Shown here: in pieces, positions 33,840 to 45,025 of the stretch
How the letters are laid out: each line of letters starts with the position of its first letter
How positions within the stretch are numbered: position 1 is the stretch's first letter
NCBI GenBank assembly: GCA_950295325.1
Contig: OX485808.1
Span: forward strand, 16,018,527-16,082,526
Reading direction: 5' to 3'
Origin: Polytrichum commune
Lineage: Eukaryota > Streptophyta > Polytrichopsida > Polytrichales > Polytrichaceae
Length of the DNA: 64,000 nt
The notes under the pieces: model-generated
The model's input: only the letters and a program-made list of their open reading frames with translations
Databases searched by the model: none
Told to the model about the DNA's origin: nothing
Position numbers and translations under genes: made by a program

Positions 33840-34194
33840 TGTTGAAGTCAGTACGTTTCACATTGATTACTTTGTTCAAGATTAGTCACTTGATCAGTTA
33901 AGAGTAGTGAGATTGATTAGTGATAGAAGTTTCCTCAATTCACATCAGCGGCAATGAAGAGGAAGAATAAGACGAGCAATAGGTTGAATGTTGATGGTGT
34001 GTGTGCAAGAAACTTGCGAGTGTGTATGTGAGCAAAGAATGTCAATAAAGAAGGTTTGATGAATTACGCCTGAGCAATGCAAATATCATCCTGTGAATAG
34101 TGTGTGTGATTGTTAGTCATATTGTGCCAATGAGTAAATGAATTTCACTATTGAGTGAATCTGTTAAGGTGTTTTGAAAGCATTGTTTACAACA
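33840..34194 (+). repeat. 3' LTR of the copia element
   Basis: A 355-base copy beginning TGTTGAAGTC and ending ACAACA, preceded by the polypurine stretch GAGTGGGAG. Confidence 0.92.
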
Positions 34195-34643
34195 GTCCCA
34201 CCCATCTAGTTGTTGTTCTTGACTTTGCGAGGTGGTTGTTTGACCATGTGCATGATCTTGTAAAACGTGGAGGAGGTTTGCGATTTTGTAGCTACCTTTG
34301 CATTCCCATTGTTCGACATAGCATACACGTACAATTCAATTTCGCGTATGGGAGCCACTACTGCATTGCTGACGAGAGTGATTGTGGAGACCATCATAGG
34401 GTACTATTTGGGCATAACATGTGTGGCCACCCAAGGTTCTTGATCTAGCGTTACCGATCGGAATGTAATTGTGTCTGGCTTGACGTTTGTAGGGGTACTG
34501 AAGGAGATTTTGCAACATAGTTATGGAGAACTGCATGTTATTTTGGGCATGGGCAGATTGGTGCTTCCTCACACCCCATGGCATGCCACAATTTTTGAAA
34601 CGATGAATATGGGTTATGAATCGCCAATTTCAATCAACTAGAT

Positions 34644-35004
34644 GTGTGTCACAAACGATCATACGCATTCCTAGCCAATATGAGGGAAGTATTTTACAGT
34701 GAAAACCCCTTCAAGAAGGGATGGAGAGTGATGTTGAAGAACGATGCTTACAGTGTGAGGCAGGTTGGAGACATGGACGTGATATGTTTGAGAGCAGATG
34801 CTCTCACCTATGGCTTGGATGCTGATAAAAGCAGATGACTTAAGAATGGCGCCCTCGGGATTGGAGATAACACCAGACACTGACATTGCGGAAGGGAATG
34901 ATGCTGCTCTTGAAGCATGTGTTAGTTATGTACAGCAGTGTGAGTTTGGTAGCACATCAGATTGTAGTTGTGATGGTTTGGATGCAAATATACAGCTGAA
35001 GTGA
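34644..35004 (+). pseudogene. Unidentified ORF remnant right of the copia element
   Basis: Two overlapping frames (34644-34838, 34798-35004) together read like one protein after a frame change. The first contains NPFKKGWRVMLKNDAYSVRQ and then DVICLRADALTYGLD; the second contains DLRMAPSGLEI and a Cys/Asp-rich end. The composition looks like real, decayed coding sequence, probably from the element into which copia inserted. No family can be named. Confidence 0.35.
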
Positions 35005-35963
35005 GTTGTTTGTTGATTCATTCGGTGAGGTAGCGTGTTACCTTTATTTTTATGTCAAAATGGCAACACTAGTTGTGAATTAATCGAAACAAACCATTAA
35101 TGCAACCGGCGCACATGGACCTGTTTACAGGATGATGTGTGTGTATGGCAATGAGTTATTGCTTGAATATCGACATCATGTTATTGAAAGTGTACCATGT
35201 TCACATGCTTCTTTATTTAAGAATGTCGTCCAAGCTTGCTTTGCAGTCAATGGTCTGTGCCATGGAAACCGGTATTTTGTGTGCGGGGCTGATTGGGGTT
35301 TTCCACACATTGGTTTTGGGTCGTGCAAGTAATATAGCATGTGGTTTTGTTTTCATTCTAGTGTAGAGCAGACAAGCAGATTCTTATTTGTAGCAACACA
35401 AAACTGTTGTGTTTGATCTCAGAGTATGTGGAAGCTTTATAATGTTATTAGAATCACATGTTTCATCCAGAAGTATACACAATTGTACACGCTCATTTGG
35501 GTTTTGCTTGATGTCTGTGGATATGACCACTGTGGGATGTTTTGCTGTGTATAATGCCACAAATTGCATTGGCCAGCCATAAAAATGCAGAACCGTTGGC
35601 ACTATTATACTTTACTTCTGCAACATCTTCAGTGGCAGTGGCCATGTACAGTAGAAGTATCAGGGGATCCTTGTAGTGGCTGGAATTCAAAAGTTTTGAC
35701 ATGGTGAAGCAATTTGTTGATGTCTATCAATTTGTCATTGCTCTGGCTCCCATGTCATGGGCAGAGTTTACAATGCTTGATGAATCCCTCTCTTCAACTA
35801 ACATAGAGGGTTCTAAAACCAACACCCCACCCAAAACCAACACCTATAAACGCCTCCTAATTGCCAACACTCTACTACCTTGAACAATTCCCCATGGTGT
35901 AGGAGTGTCCAGGCCCACGAAGTGATGGGTTTAGATGTCATTAGTGGTGCCACCTCAAGTCAG

Positions 35964-36482
35964 CCTCCACTACCTTCACGTAGGTTAGGAAATGAGTTCC
36001 ACTCTTTCTCGGGTTGGTTTAGGGTGGGTTAAGGGTGGCTTGTCAATACACAAGGAGCAGGGGGGTTGTTGGGGACAGTTCTAGCCATTCTATTCAAAAA
36101 GCCAAGGAGGTAGGCTCAGAAAGCACAAAGAGGGTCGGTACTTGGGATGCAAGTGAATTGGGTGGGATCATGGAGGTAGCCATGTGGCTTTGCGCACAAT
36201 GACTAATTGGGCTTTGATCTAGCTTGGGTCTACTACCCAATTATGTTTTGTTGGTTCTAGGCAATGAAGGTGGGGGTCCTCATCAAATCCAAGGTCGTCA
36301 ACCATGGGGCATGTGGATTGGTTTTTGGAAGCTAGTGGTTTTGACTTTGATAATTCATCAAATATTCAATTGAGGCTAGAATTTTTTCTTTTCTTTTGTT
36401 ATATGTCTAGCCCAAAGGCTAATATGATCTTCTATATATATCAACCACACAGACATATGTATGTGCAATAGCTTAAAGTGTT
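35964..36482 (+). repeat. Left arm of a long inverted repeat flanking the first L9 gene
   Basis: About 520 bases, from CTCCACTACCTTCACGTAGG to ATGTGCAATAGCTTAAAGTG, match the reverse complement of 40966-41524 at roughly 80% by eye. Shared blocks include GGTGGGATCATGGAG-TAGCC, GACTTTGCGCA-like sequence, TTGGTTCTAGGCAATGAA, GCTAGTGGTTTTGACTTTG and AATATTCAATTGAGGCTA. No coding capacity is seen. It is probably one copy of a dispersed element. Confidence 0.7.
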
Positions 36483-36857
36483 GGTGTAAGCACCCTGTAC
36501 CTTACATAGTGCAGTAGAAGTAATCAATGCACTGCTGTGCTTAAATATCTTCCCAATTGGACCCCATCTGATTTTCTTAATATAGATACAATACTCCATA
36601 TTCATTCACTCATTCACGACTACAATTGTTAGTGGGTTGTGTTGAAATCATTTACAGCTTGAAATTTTCATTTTTATTTCCTTTATTTGAAAGGTTACAG
36701 TAGTATCAATGGCATTTCTTGCCCGAAAACACATCTTTCAATTAAAGTGCATTGAGATAAATAGACAGATTCCTTTTATGAACATGTTTATGATAACATT
36801 AATAAAATCAATAAAATTCATGCATTTAAGTCTACTTATGTCTTGAGAGCCAATACA

Positions 36858-36990
36858 AGGATCTCTCTCTCTATCTCTCTCTCTCTCTCTCTGCAAAAAA
36901 TCTATCCTTCAACGACATGAAAGGGGCTGAGCTTCCCTTGCCTGCCTTATTCAAGCACTCAGCCCGCAAGCAGAGAGAGATAGAGAGAGA
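36858..36990. repeat. (CT)n and (GA)n microsatellites in inverted arrangement
   Basis: A CT run with an embedded ATCTCT (about 36858-36892) is followed 75 bases later by its near complement GCAGAGAGAGATAGAGAGAG (about 36970-36990). The transcript of either strand could fold into a long hairpin. Confidence 0.75.
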
Positions 36991-37231
36991 AGAGATATGT
37001 GTGATATGATTCTGTGTTCATGCAAGGATAATAGATTGAAGTATCTTACTTTTGAGACCACACAAATTGTCAAGAGTTTACAACATACAAGCCAATCACA
37101 GTAACTCCAACATTTCAAGCTGCGAAATCACATCATATTGCCGCACAAATGGCAATCAACTCTAATGAACAATCCTCTGAATATGTGGGTCTTGCTTTAT
37201 AGATTCTGTAAAATTAGGGGTTGCAAATGGC

Positions 37232-39803
37232 TCATTCTTCACTAATGGTTCCCTTGTCGCTAACATAGATGCCATCCAAAAACTTCCTGATATCTTTCTT
37301 CTTCACATGACATTTCTGCAAAAACAAGCCTTGCAGTTAGAATGCATCTTCACCAAGTAACAGAAATGATCAGCTGACAAGTCATCACCAATGACAGACT
37401 ATCCATATACCTATCCCTCCCTGATAAACACATCCAAAACATGTCCTTGACCCCAAAACACATCACATAATATAATGAATCCAAAATTAAGAAACACACC
37501 TGGTTGATTAGGGCACATGACCGAGATACAAGCTCGATGTCATTCCCTTCCAGAACCAGCTCGTCCTTAACCTTCTCAGAACGAGTGACGGTTACACCCT
37601 TCAACATGTCAACCCGACGCACCTGTACATATCATAGAAAAAATTTAGGGTTAGGTTCAAAAGTATTACTGGCCTTCCAGTAGTAACTTGCAGCAAACAT
37701 ATTGGTGGTTTAGATCATCCTGTGGATAGAGTGCTGTGGAAGGAACCCATTTATCTCTGCAATTACATTTTTAGGGTAGGATTGCTTGCGACCTACATTG
37801 TAAACCTTACTTAGTGGACCAACTAGGTATTGAAAAGGCCAAACAACTGCATGCTATCCTGTTCTAAGGGACTTACAGAAAACCGTCAGGATTGACCTCG
37901 CCAATTTGGGTTCTTCATAGTAGAACATGAGGAAAGTACAAGGTGGGCAGAACGGTGTAACAGCGCTACATGCACCTTGTGATCTTCCCCAAATTCAGCG
38001 CATGGGAGCACTAAACATCTGATTTACTGTGGCCCACAGTATTCATCATTCACCCACGTTAATTGTCTTGCAGTGACTACGTGCAAATAGAGAAGGTGTC
38101 ACATGACACTTTGTATTACATGACAGCTCATCAAGACTGCTCTAATTAACATGGCACACCAATTTTAATGCCACACTAAATCAGATATTTACTGTTTGCA
38201 ATTAGAAGATTGCAAGAGGAAGCAACCCAAACAAACAGCAGGAGAAGAGAGATGGAGTTCCCCCTCTGCACCACTTCTCCCCATCTTGTATCGAAATTTA
38301 CAGTCATATTCACATCAAACAGAGCTGTGACAAAACAAGCTTGACCACACAGCCATCCACCAAACACATTGCCACATTTTGAGGAGTTCATGATTGATGA
38401 TTGATACACGTATTTTCTAATATCTTCCACACCACCCCTAGTATGAAGCTAGCACGGCTACATTGAAAATGGGCTTTCTCTACTGAAGTGCACCTGAGCA
38501 CCAGATACAGCAAGGTAGCACCCCTCAGTAACACTCCTTTGCAAAAAAATATGCAGTCGCCTTCAATGCTCTTCAAGGTTAGGGGCATAGCCAACACTTG
38601 CAGAGTTTAGATACTCCTTTCTATTCTTAGCACATTCATCAACAACGATATTGCATAGATTCATTATAGTAAATTGACATGCTCCTCCTCTAGACTCTTC
38701 CAGCACTCTAACCCTTGCACTTCACTAATCAGAATTGTCACTCTGCTTCTAGAGACCCGGACTCGATACACCTCTTGAAAGCACCACAAAAAGCTGACAC
38801 TCAGGTCCTAAACATTGTGTCCACACCTCGGTTGTCTGTGCAACCCTCATACCAAGACAAAGCCCTAAACCCTCAGTGCTCCGGGATCATACTTCATGCT
38901 CAGATAAAATGACAGAAACCTCGAAACCACATTGTGGAGGGATCGTCACAAGAGCAAAGTGTAGCCATTTCCAGATTAACTTGCTGGAAGTTAATCCACC
39001 ATTAGTCCCGTGCTTATGGGCATTCAAATTGGGCATGACATACTTCAAGCGTTCCAACCATAACCCTGCCTAAACCCCAGAATGCCTCGCAAGGAACTCC
39101 ACAAAATGTTGACATTCAGGTCATAAAGTTGTTCTCCAAGTCTCAGTTATTAATAATAACTTTATACCAACAGAAAACCCTCGTGCTCCAGCAGTCCATT
39201 TCATACTTACGAAAAGTGACAGAAACTTCAAAACCACAATTTAGAAAAGATTGTCACAAGAGTTAAGTACAGTCATCTCCGGGTTATCTTATTCGAATTT
39301 AGCCCTGCTATGGATTTCATGTGCATCGGCAATCGAATCGGGCATGACAAACTTCAAGCATTCCAACCATAACCCTAAACCCTAAAACCTCCGAGTGCAC
39401 ATGAGAAATTTCCACTGCAAACATCAGCATGGCAACGCACCTTCTTCTCGCCGAGAAAGTTCCTGATTTCGATGTTATCCTTGTCGTTTCCGATGCTGGC
39501 GTTGATGGGAAAATGGGCATACACAAACCTCATCTTGTACCTGTACCCCTTGGTCACACCGGTGATCAAGTTGTTGATGTGGCTGATGGCAGTGCGGATG
39601 GCGGCCATGGTCTTGCGGGTGCCGAACCATGCGTCCACCTGCAGCTTTCTGCCTTCCTCGATCATCTGGAAGTCCAAGTTGAGATGCTTGAAGTTGCGGG
39701 TGAGCACTCCCCGTGGCCCTGTAACCCTAATTTGCTTCGCCTTGATTTCGATCTTGACCCCCTCCGGGAGGTCCATCGTCTGGGACGCCAAGATGATCTT
39801 CAT
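37232..39803 (-). CDS. RPL9: 60S ribosomal protein L9 (uL6), copy A
   Basis: Three minus-strand exons join in frame to 189 residues: 39803-39441, 37622-37500, 37315-37232. The protein starts [18 protein letters not shown] and carries uL6 hallmarks: [54 protein letters not shown] and [13 protein letters not shown]. uL6 sits at the base of the large-subunit stalk near the factor-binding site. The length fits plant L9 (about 190). It is a tandem duplicate of 41725-44493 and differs by Ile versus Thr at residue 3, three or so changes around the exon 2 start (VRRVDMLKG) and SEE versus TAE at the end. Intron 1 is long (1818 bases) and repeat-rich. Both copies look functional. Confidence 0.95.
38029..38180 (+). 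repeat. Dispersed intronic repeat, L9 copy A
   Basis: Matches 17783-17930 in the HD2-type gene and is almost identical to 42482-42632 in L9 copy B. It lies in L9 intron 1, on the strand opposite to the gene. The near-identity with copy B reflects the gene duplication. Confidence 0.6.
38784..39390 (-). repeat. Tandem repeat in L9-A intron 1, two units of about 300 bp
   Basis: Units begin (plus-strand reading) at 38784 and 39099 with CCACAAAANNCTGACA-TCAGGTC and contain GACAGAAAC-TC-AAACCACA, TGTCACAAGAG and a CTTCAAGC-TTCCAACCATAACCCT end. The second unit runs up to the exon 1 donor. Confidence 0.7.
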
Positions 39804-39859
39804 GGCTGCAACGCCACAAGGCCGAGGCCGATGCTGCAGCAATCGCCCACACAAACGCA

Positions 39860-40965
39860 AAAAAAAATGACACTCAAAAAGAGTATCCGCGAAGACGGCT
39901 GCACCATTTCACCTCCGACGCAGAGTAGCTTTGGGCCCGTCAATTCCCGTCATTGCCAGTCATAGCCCGTCAGGGGGGACAACCAATCATGTTCAGACTC
40001 TGAGTTCGGAGCAAAGGCTCATCCCGAATTTTGGATGAGAGGTCTGAATATTGGATGAAGGGTTCTCATTAAGTGCATTCTTGAGTGTGAGATAGTTAAT
40101 AAAATTTAAAGGTGTAGTCCAATCCCTTTTAAACATGTGTCTTTATGGTGTTTGTCGTTTGATTCTGACCTAGCTAATAGCTATACACAAATCACATTAA
40201 GGGGTTTGACGAAGAAAAAATTATTATCCAATCCCGCTTACCTAATTTGGGTTTGGGTTCAAGGCCAGGCTTGTCACATTTATACTACATTTTATATGAG
40301 TCCAATCAATATTACAAGAATCATGTCAACTTATTACCCTAAGAGTGTGGTCACCTCTCAACTCCAATCTCAAAAATGGGATGGCAATATAGGTCGAGGA
40401 AGAAAAGTGGCACATCCCAACCTCAAAATCTCATCAAGATTAAGCCCCTTATAGTCCCATTTTCCTCAATTGCTCACTTAGAGGTTGCTTTGCTCTAGGT
40501 CCACACCACAACTTTAATGCGATAGTTGCACAAAAAATATCTTGAGGTCCATAGGCCCTCATCCGATACAATTAGGGTTTGTGGAAACATGAGAACGATT
40601 TTGGTTGTAGCTTCAAATTAGTTCACGCCCAACTCAATGGGAACACAAGAGCAATCCAATGGTTATAGCTAAGGCTTTATGATACTTGTTGGGGTGACCG
40701 TGGGTTAGCTATCATGAGGCCTAGCCTAGTACACATGGGATGTTTGGTCTTAGTCTAAACATGCATGTGCATGCTGGGAAGGTGCATATGCATTTTAGTT
40801 GACCATTCATAAATTATTATATCTTGGGGCCTAGAGTTTTGGTTTCCCACATTGATGAGGGTATAGTATTATGTATGGTGGGCTATTTGGAGTCCTTCTA
40901 TGTGTGTGGTTCGAGCATGTGAATAGTAGGTGCAACCAAGTATCTATTTTAATGTTGGGACATAC
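39860..40965. other. Spacer between L9 copies; no gene seen
   Basis: The first about 100 bases are the L9-A upstream region. Beyond that, one 105-codon plus-strand ORF (40137-40454) has no family resemblance and is not supported as a gene. Confidence 0.5.
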
Positions 40966-41524
40966 TTTAAGCCATAGCACATACATATGGCTATGTGGTT
41001 GATATATTTAAAAAATCATGGTAGACTTTGGGCTAAACATAGATATAGCAAAAGAAAGAAAAAATAGCCTCAATTGAATATTTGACGAAGATTCAAAGTC
41101 AAAACCACTAGCTTAAACCAATCCATAAGCCATGTGTATGACCTTGCATATGACGAGGATCCCCACTTTCATTGCCTAGAACCAACACAACATATTTGGG
41201 TACTAGACTCAACCTAGATCAAAGCCCAACCAGTGACGATGCGCAAAGTCACATGGCTATCTCCATGATCCCACCTAGTTCACTTGCAAAACCGTCACCT
41301 TACATACCAAGTACAAACCCCCCTGTATCCCAGGAACCGACCCCGTTTGTGCTTTGTGAGCCTACCTCCTTGGCTTTGTGAATAGAATGACTAGAACCTC
41401 CCCCCCCCAAAAAACCCAAGCGTGTATAGAATGGCTAGAATAGGCATTGACAAGCCACCCTAAACCCACCTTGAACTTAAGATAGAGTGGAGCCCATTAC
41501 CTAGCCTACATGAACGTAGTGGAG
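40966..41524 (-). repeat. Right arm of the long inverted repeat, between the L9 genes
   Basis: About 560 bases complementary to 35964-36482. It sits immediately left of the point (about 41537) where the L9 duplication begins; the left arm is about 560 bases left of the corresponding point in copy A (about 37046). Contains a C9 run near 41400. Confidence 0.7.
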
Positions 41525-41724
41525 AGCGCTAAGATCTCACTTTTTGGGACCACACAAATTGTCAAGAGTCTACAACATACAAGCCAATCACAGTAACTCC
41601 AACATTTCTAGCTGCAAAATCACAGCACATTGCCGCACAAACGGAAATCAACTCTAATGAACAATCCTCTGAATATGTGGGTCTTGCTTTATAGATTCTG
41701 TAAAAATTAGGGATTGCAAATGGC

Positions 41725-44493
41725 TCATTCTGCAGTAATGGTTCCCTTGTCGCTAACATAGATACCATCCAAAAACTTCCTGATATCTTTCTTCTTCACG
41801 TGACATTTCTGCAAAAAACAAGCATTGCAGTTAGAATGCATCTTCACCAAGTAACAGAAACGATCAGCTGACAAGTCATCACCAATGAACAAACTATCCA
41901 TATACCTATCCCTTTCCAAGGAACATGAATGTGGTTCTTGACCCCAAAACACATCACATAATATAATGAATCCAAAATTATGAAACACACCTGGTTGATC
42001 AGGGCACACGACCGAGATACAAGCTCGATGTCGTTCCCTTCCAGAACCAGCTCATCCTTGACCTTCTCAGAACGAGTTACAGTTACACCGTGCAGCATGT
42101 CAACCTTACGAACCTGTACATATCATAAGCAACATCTGAAGTTAGGTTCATAAGGATACTCGCCTTGCAGTAGGAAATTGCAGCAAACATTTTGGTGTTT
42201 GAGATCACCCTGTGGGTAGAGTGCCGTAGAGGGAACCCCATTTCTCTCTACTCTGCAACGTACGTTGTCAACCTTGTGAAGTGGAGTGAGTGGTGTTTGC
42301 AGAGGCTGAACGGCTTCATGCCATGCCCTTCAAAGGGACTTTCAGAAAATCTTCAGGGTTGACCCCACCAATTTATGTTTTTCATATTAAAACATGAGCA
42401 GGTACCGGGTGAGCAGGAGGATGTAACCTTGTGGCCTTTCCCAAAATTCAGTGCACGGGAACACTAAACATCTGATTTACTGTGGCCCACAGTATTCATC
42501 ATTCACCCACATTAGTTGCCTTGCAGTGACTACATGCAAATAGAGAAGGTGTCACATGACACTTTGTATTACATGACAGCTCATCAAGACTGCTCTAATT
42601 AACATGGCACACCAATTTTAATGCCACACTAAATCAGATATTTACTGTTTGCAATTAGAAGATTGCAAGAGGAAGCAACCCAAACAAACAGCAGGAGAAG
42701 AGAGATGGAGTTTCCCCTCTGCACCACTTCTCCCCATCTTGTATCGAAATTTACACAGTCGACTTCACATCAAACAGAGCTGTGACAAAACAAGCTTGAC
42801 CACACAGCCATCCACCAAACACATTGCCACATTTTGAGGAGTTCATGATTGATGATTGATACACATATTTTATAATATCTTCCACACCACCCCTGGTATG
42901 AAGCTAGAACAGCTACATTGAAAATGGTCTTTCTCTACTGAAGTGCACCTGAGCACCAGATACAGCAAGGTGGCACCCCTCAGTAACACTCCTTTGCAAA
43001 AAAAATATGCAGTATCCTTCAATGTTCTTCTAGGTTAGGGGCATAGCCAACACTTGCAGAGTTTAGATACTCCTTTCTATTCTTAGCACATTCATCAACA
43101 ACGATATTGAATAGATCCATTATAGTAAATTGACATGCTTTTCTTCTACACTCTTCCAGCACTCTAACCCTTGCACTTCACTAATGAGAATTGTCACTCT
43201 GCTTCCAGAGGCCCTGACTCGATATACCTCTTGAAAGAACCACAAAATGCTGACACTCAGGTCCTAATCATTGTGTCCACACCTGAGTTGTCTGTGCAAC
43301 CCTCATACCAAGACAAAGCCCTAAACCCTCAGTGCTCCGGGATCATACTTCATGCTCAGAAAAATTGACAGTAACCTCGAAACCACATTGTGGAAAGACC
43401 CTCACGAAAGCAAAGTGTAGTCATTTCCAGATTAACTTGCTGGAAGATAATCCACCATCAGTCCCGTGTTCATGGGCATGATAGACTTCAAGCATCCAAC
43501 CATAACCCCAAAATGTCTTGCAGGGAAGTCCACAAAATGCTGAAAATCAGGTCATAAAGTTTTTGTCTAAGTGTCAGTTATCTATACAAACTCCTTACCA
43601 ACAGAATACCCCGTGCTCCAGCAGCCTCTTCCATACTCACGAAAAGTGACAGAAACCTCAGAACTACACATTAAGATTGTCACGAGAGCTCAGTGCAGTC
43701 ATCTTCAGGTTATCTTGTTGGGCCCCAATCAGTTCCATATATGTGAATGAGATGGGCATGACATACTTCAACCTATATCCTAAATCCCAAAATGCCTGTG
43801 AAAAAATCCGAAAAATGTTGATATTCAGGTCATAAAGTTTCTCTCTTAAGTCTCAGGTTTCTATACTAACTTCCTTAGTACCACGAAACCCTCGTACTTC
43901 ACCATCCTATTTCATGCTAAAAAAACTGACAGAAATCTCAAAACCGCACTTTATGTAACATCTTCAGGTAATATTATGGGAGGTAACCCACCCTCAGCTC
44001 CGTGTGCGCGGTCATTCGAATTGGGCCCGACAAACTTCAAGCATTCCAACCATAACCCTAAACCCTGAACCCTAAAAACTCCGATTGCATATGAGAAATT
44101 TCCACTACAAACATCAGCATGGCAACGCACCTTCTTCTCGCCGAGAAAGTTCCTGATTTCGATGTTATCCTTGTCGTTCCCGATGCTGGCGTTGATGGGA
44201 AAATGGGCATACACAAACCTCATCTTGTACCTGTACCCCTTGGTCACACCGGTGATCAAGTTGTTGATGTGGCTGATGGCAGTGCGGATGGCGGCCATGG
44301 TCTTGCGGGTGCCGAACCATGCGTCCACCTGCAGCTTTCTGCCTTCCTCGATCATCTGGAAGTCCAAGTTGAGATGCTTGAAGTTGCGGGTGAGCACTCC
44401 CCGTGGCCCTGTAACCCTAATTTGCTTCGCCTTGATTTCGATCTTGACCCCCTCCGGGAGGTCCATCGTCTGGGACGCCAAGATGGTCTTCAT
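41725..44493 (-). CDS. RPL9: 60S ribosomal protein L9 (uL6), copy B
   Basis: Three minus-strand exons join in frame to 189 residues: 44493-44131, 42113-41991, 41808-41725. The protein starts [18 protein letters not shown] and exon 2 begins VRKVDMLHG, closer to the usual plant sequence than copy A. An in-frame Met lies 21 codons upstream (44556), but the Met at 44493 matches the family start. Exon 1 differs from copy A at only two of 363 bases, whereas exon 2 differs at about 13 of 123. Intron 1 (2017 bases) carries three repeat units against two in copy A. The sequences directly upstream of the ATG are unlike those of copy A, so the promoters may be regulated differently. Both copies lie on the same strand and are probably an unequal-crossover duplication. 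Confidence 0.95.
42482..42632 (+). repeat. Dispersed intronic repeat, L9 copy B
   Basis: Third copy of the element seen at 17783-17930 and 38029-38180. Confidence 0.6.
43240..44075 (-). repeat. Tandem repeat in L9-B intron 1, three units of about 280-290 bp
   Basis: Units begin at 43240, 43530 and 43808 with CCACAAAATGCTGA-type starts and carry the same internal blocks as the two-unit array in copy A, so copy number changed after the gene duplication. Confidence 0.7.
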
Positions 44494-44761
44494 GGCTGCA
44501 ACGCGAGTGCGAGCGGCGCCGCGAGGCAGAAGCCGATGATGCACCAAGCCTCGCACGCAGGAAACACAAGACTCACAAAAAGAGTTTCCTTCGAGGCGGC
44601 TGCACCCCTTTCACCTTCGAGCGCTCGCTTCTTGCGCCCGTCAACGCCCGTCGCTTCCTCTCACTGCCCGTCAAGAACTCTATCAGGGACCTCGGTACCT
44701 ATACTACCCAGTCTACGGGGCATGTTATCGATTTAGGCACCTTGCTTGCCCATAATGTACT

Positions 44762-44877
44762 AGAGAAGCTGCAGGGTAGTGCCGATTCGGCAGTATGGTG
44801 AGGTCACTGGCGAGCCCGTAGGGCGAGCCAGCTGGCCGAACCATACTGCCGAATCGGCACTACCCTGCAGCTTCTCT
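44762..44877. repeat. Large perfect hairpin, 38-bp arms, 40-base loop
   Basis: Bases 44762-44799 and 44840-44877 are exact reverse complements over 38 positions (arm begins AGAGAAGCTGCAGGGTAG). The loop holds another imperfect stem (TGGCGAGCCC / GGGCGAGCCA). The arm includes the palindromic core TGCCGATTCGGCA. A transcript would fold into a long stem of the kind processed by Dicer-like enzymes. It lies about 270 bases upstream of the L9-B start codon, on the far side from the gene body. Confidence 0.9.
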
Positions 44878-44879
44878 GG

Positions 44880-45012
44880 CGTTAAAGGACCCTGCCGAAT
44901 CGGCAGGCCTGGCCGATTATGACTGGCAGAATCGGCAGTCCACCTCAGCTGCCGATTCTACCCAAAAAAAGGGCTCAAAAATTGGCTGAATTGGACATAC
45001 GGTCCTTTAACG
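44880..45012. mobile_element. Small TIR-bounded unit with repeated CTGCCGAATCGGCAG palindromes
   Basis: CGTTAAAGGACC (44880-44891) and its complement GGTCCTTTAACG (45001-45012) bound 133 bases. These contain CTGCCGAATCGGCAG and degenerate relatives (GGCAGAATCGGCAG, GCTGCCGATTCTAC). The same palindromic core occurs in both arms of the adjacent hairpin, so the two probably form one composite MITE-like element of about 250 bases. Confidence 0.55.
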
Positions 45013-45025
45013 AGTATGCACTCTA

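Larger units (their letters stand above)
30918..34194 (+). mobile_element. Ty1/copia LTR retrotransposon, internally deleted
   Basis: Two long terminal repeats, 30918-31274 and 33840-34194, flank an internal region of about 2.6 kb. Inside, in order, are a Gag segment, a CCHC knuckle, an aspartic-protease segment, a Gag-pre-integrase segment and then directly an RNase H segment. Integrase core and reverse transcriptase are missing, with the junction at about 33270-33300. The gag order, protease type and RNase H tail are those of Ty1/copia. The purine-rich GAGTGGGAG just before 33840 is the polypurine tract. I found no matching 5-bp target duplication outside the LTRs (CGTGG versus GTCCC). The two LTRs are about 95% alike by eye, so the insertion is fairly old, and several stops break the ORFs. 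Confidence 0.9.

Noticed and set aside
30913-34199. Target-site duplication of the copia element
   Set aside because: The five bases flanking each LTR do not match (CGTGG, GTCCC).
39429-39965. 178-codon plus-strand ORF (and 44119-44736, 205 codons)
   Set aside because: Both are antisense shadows of exon 1 of the L9 genes; the long open frame comes from the codon bias of that exon.
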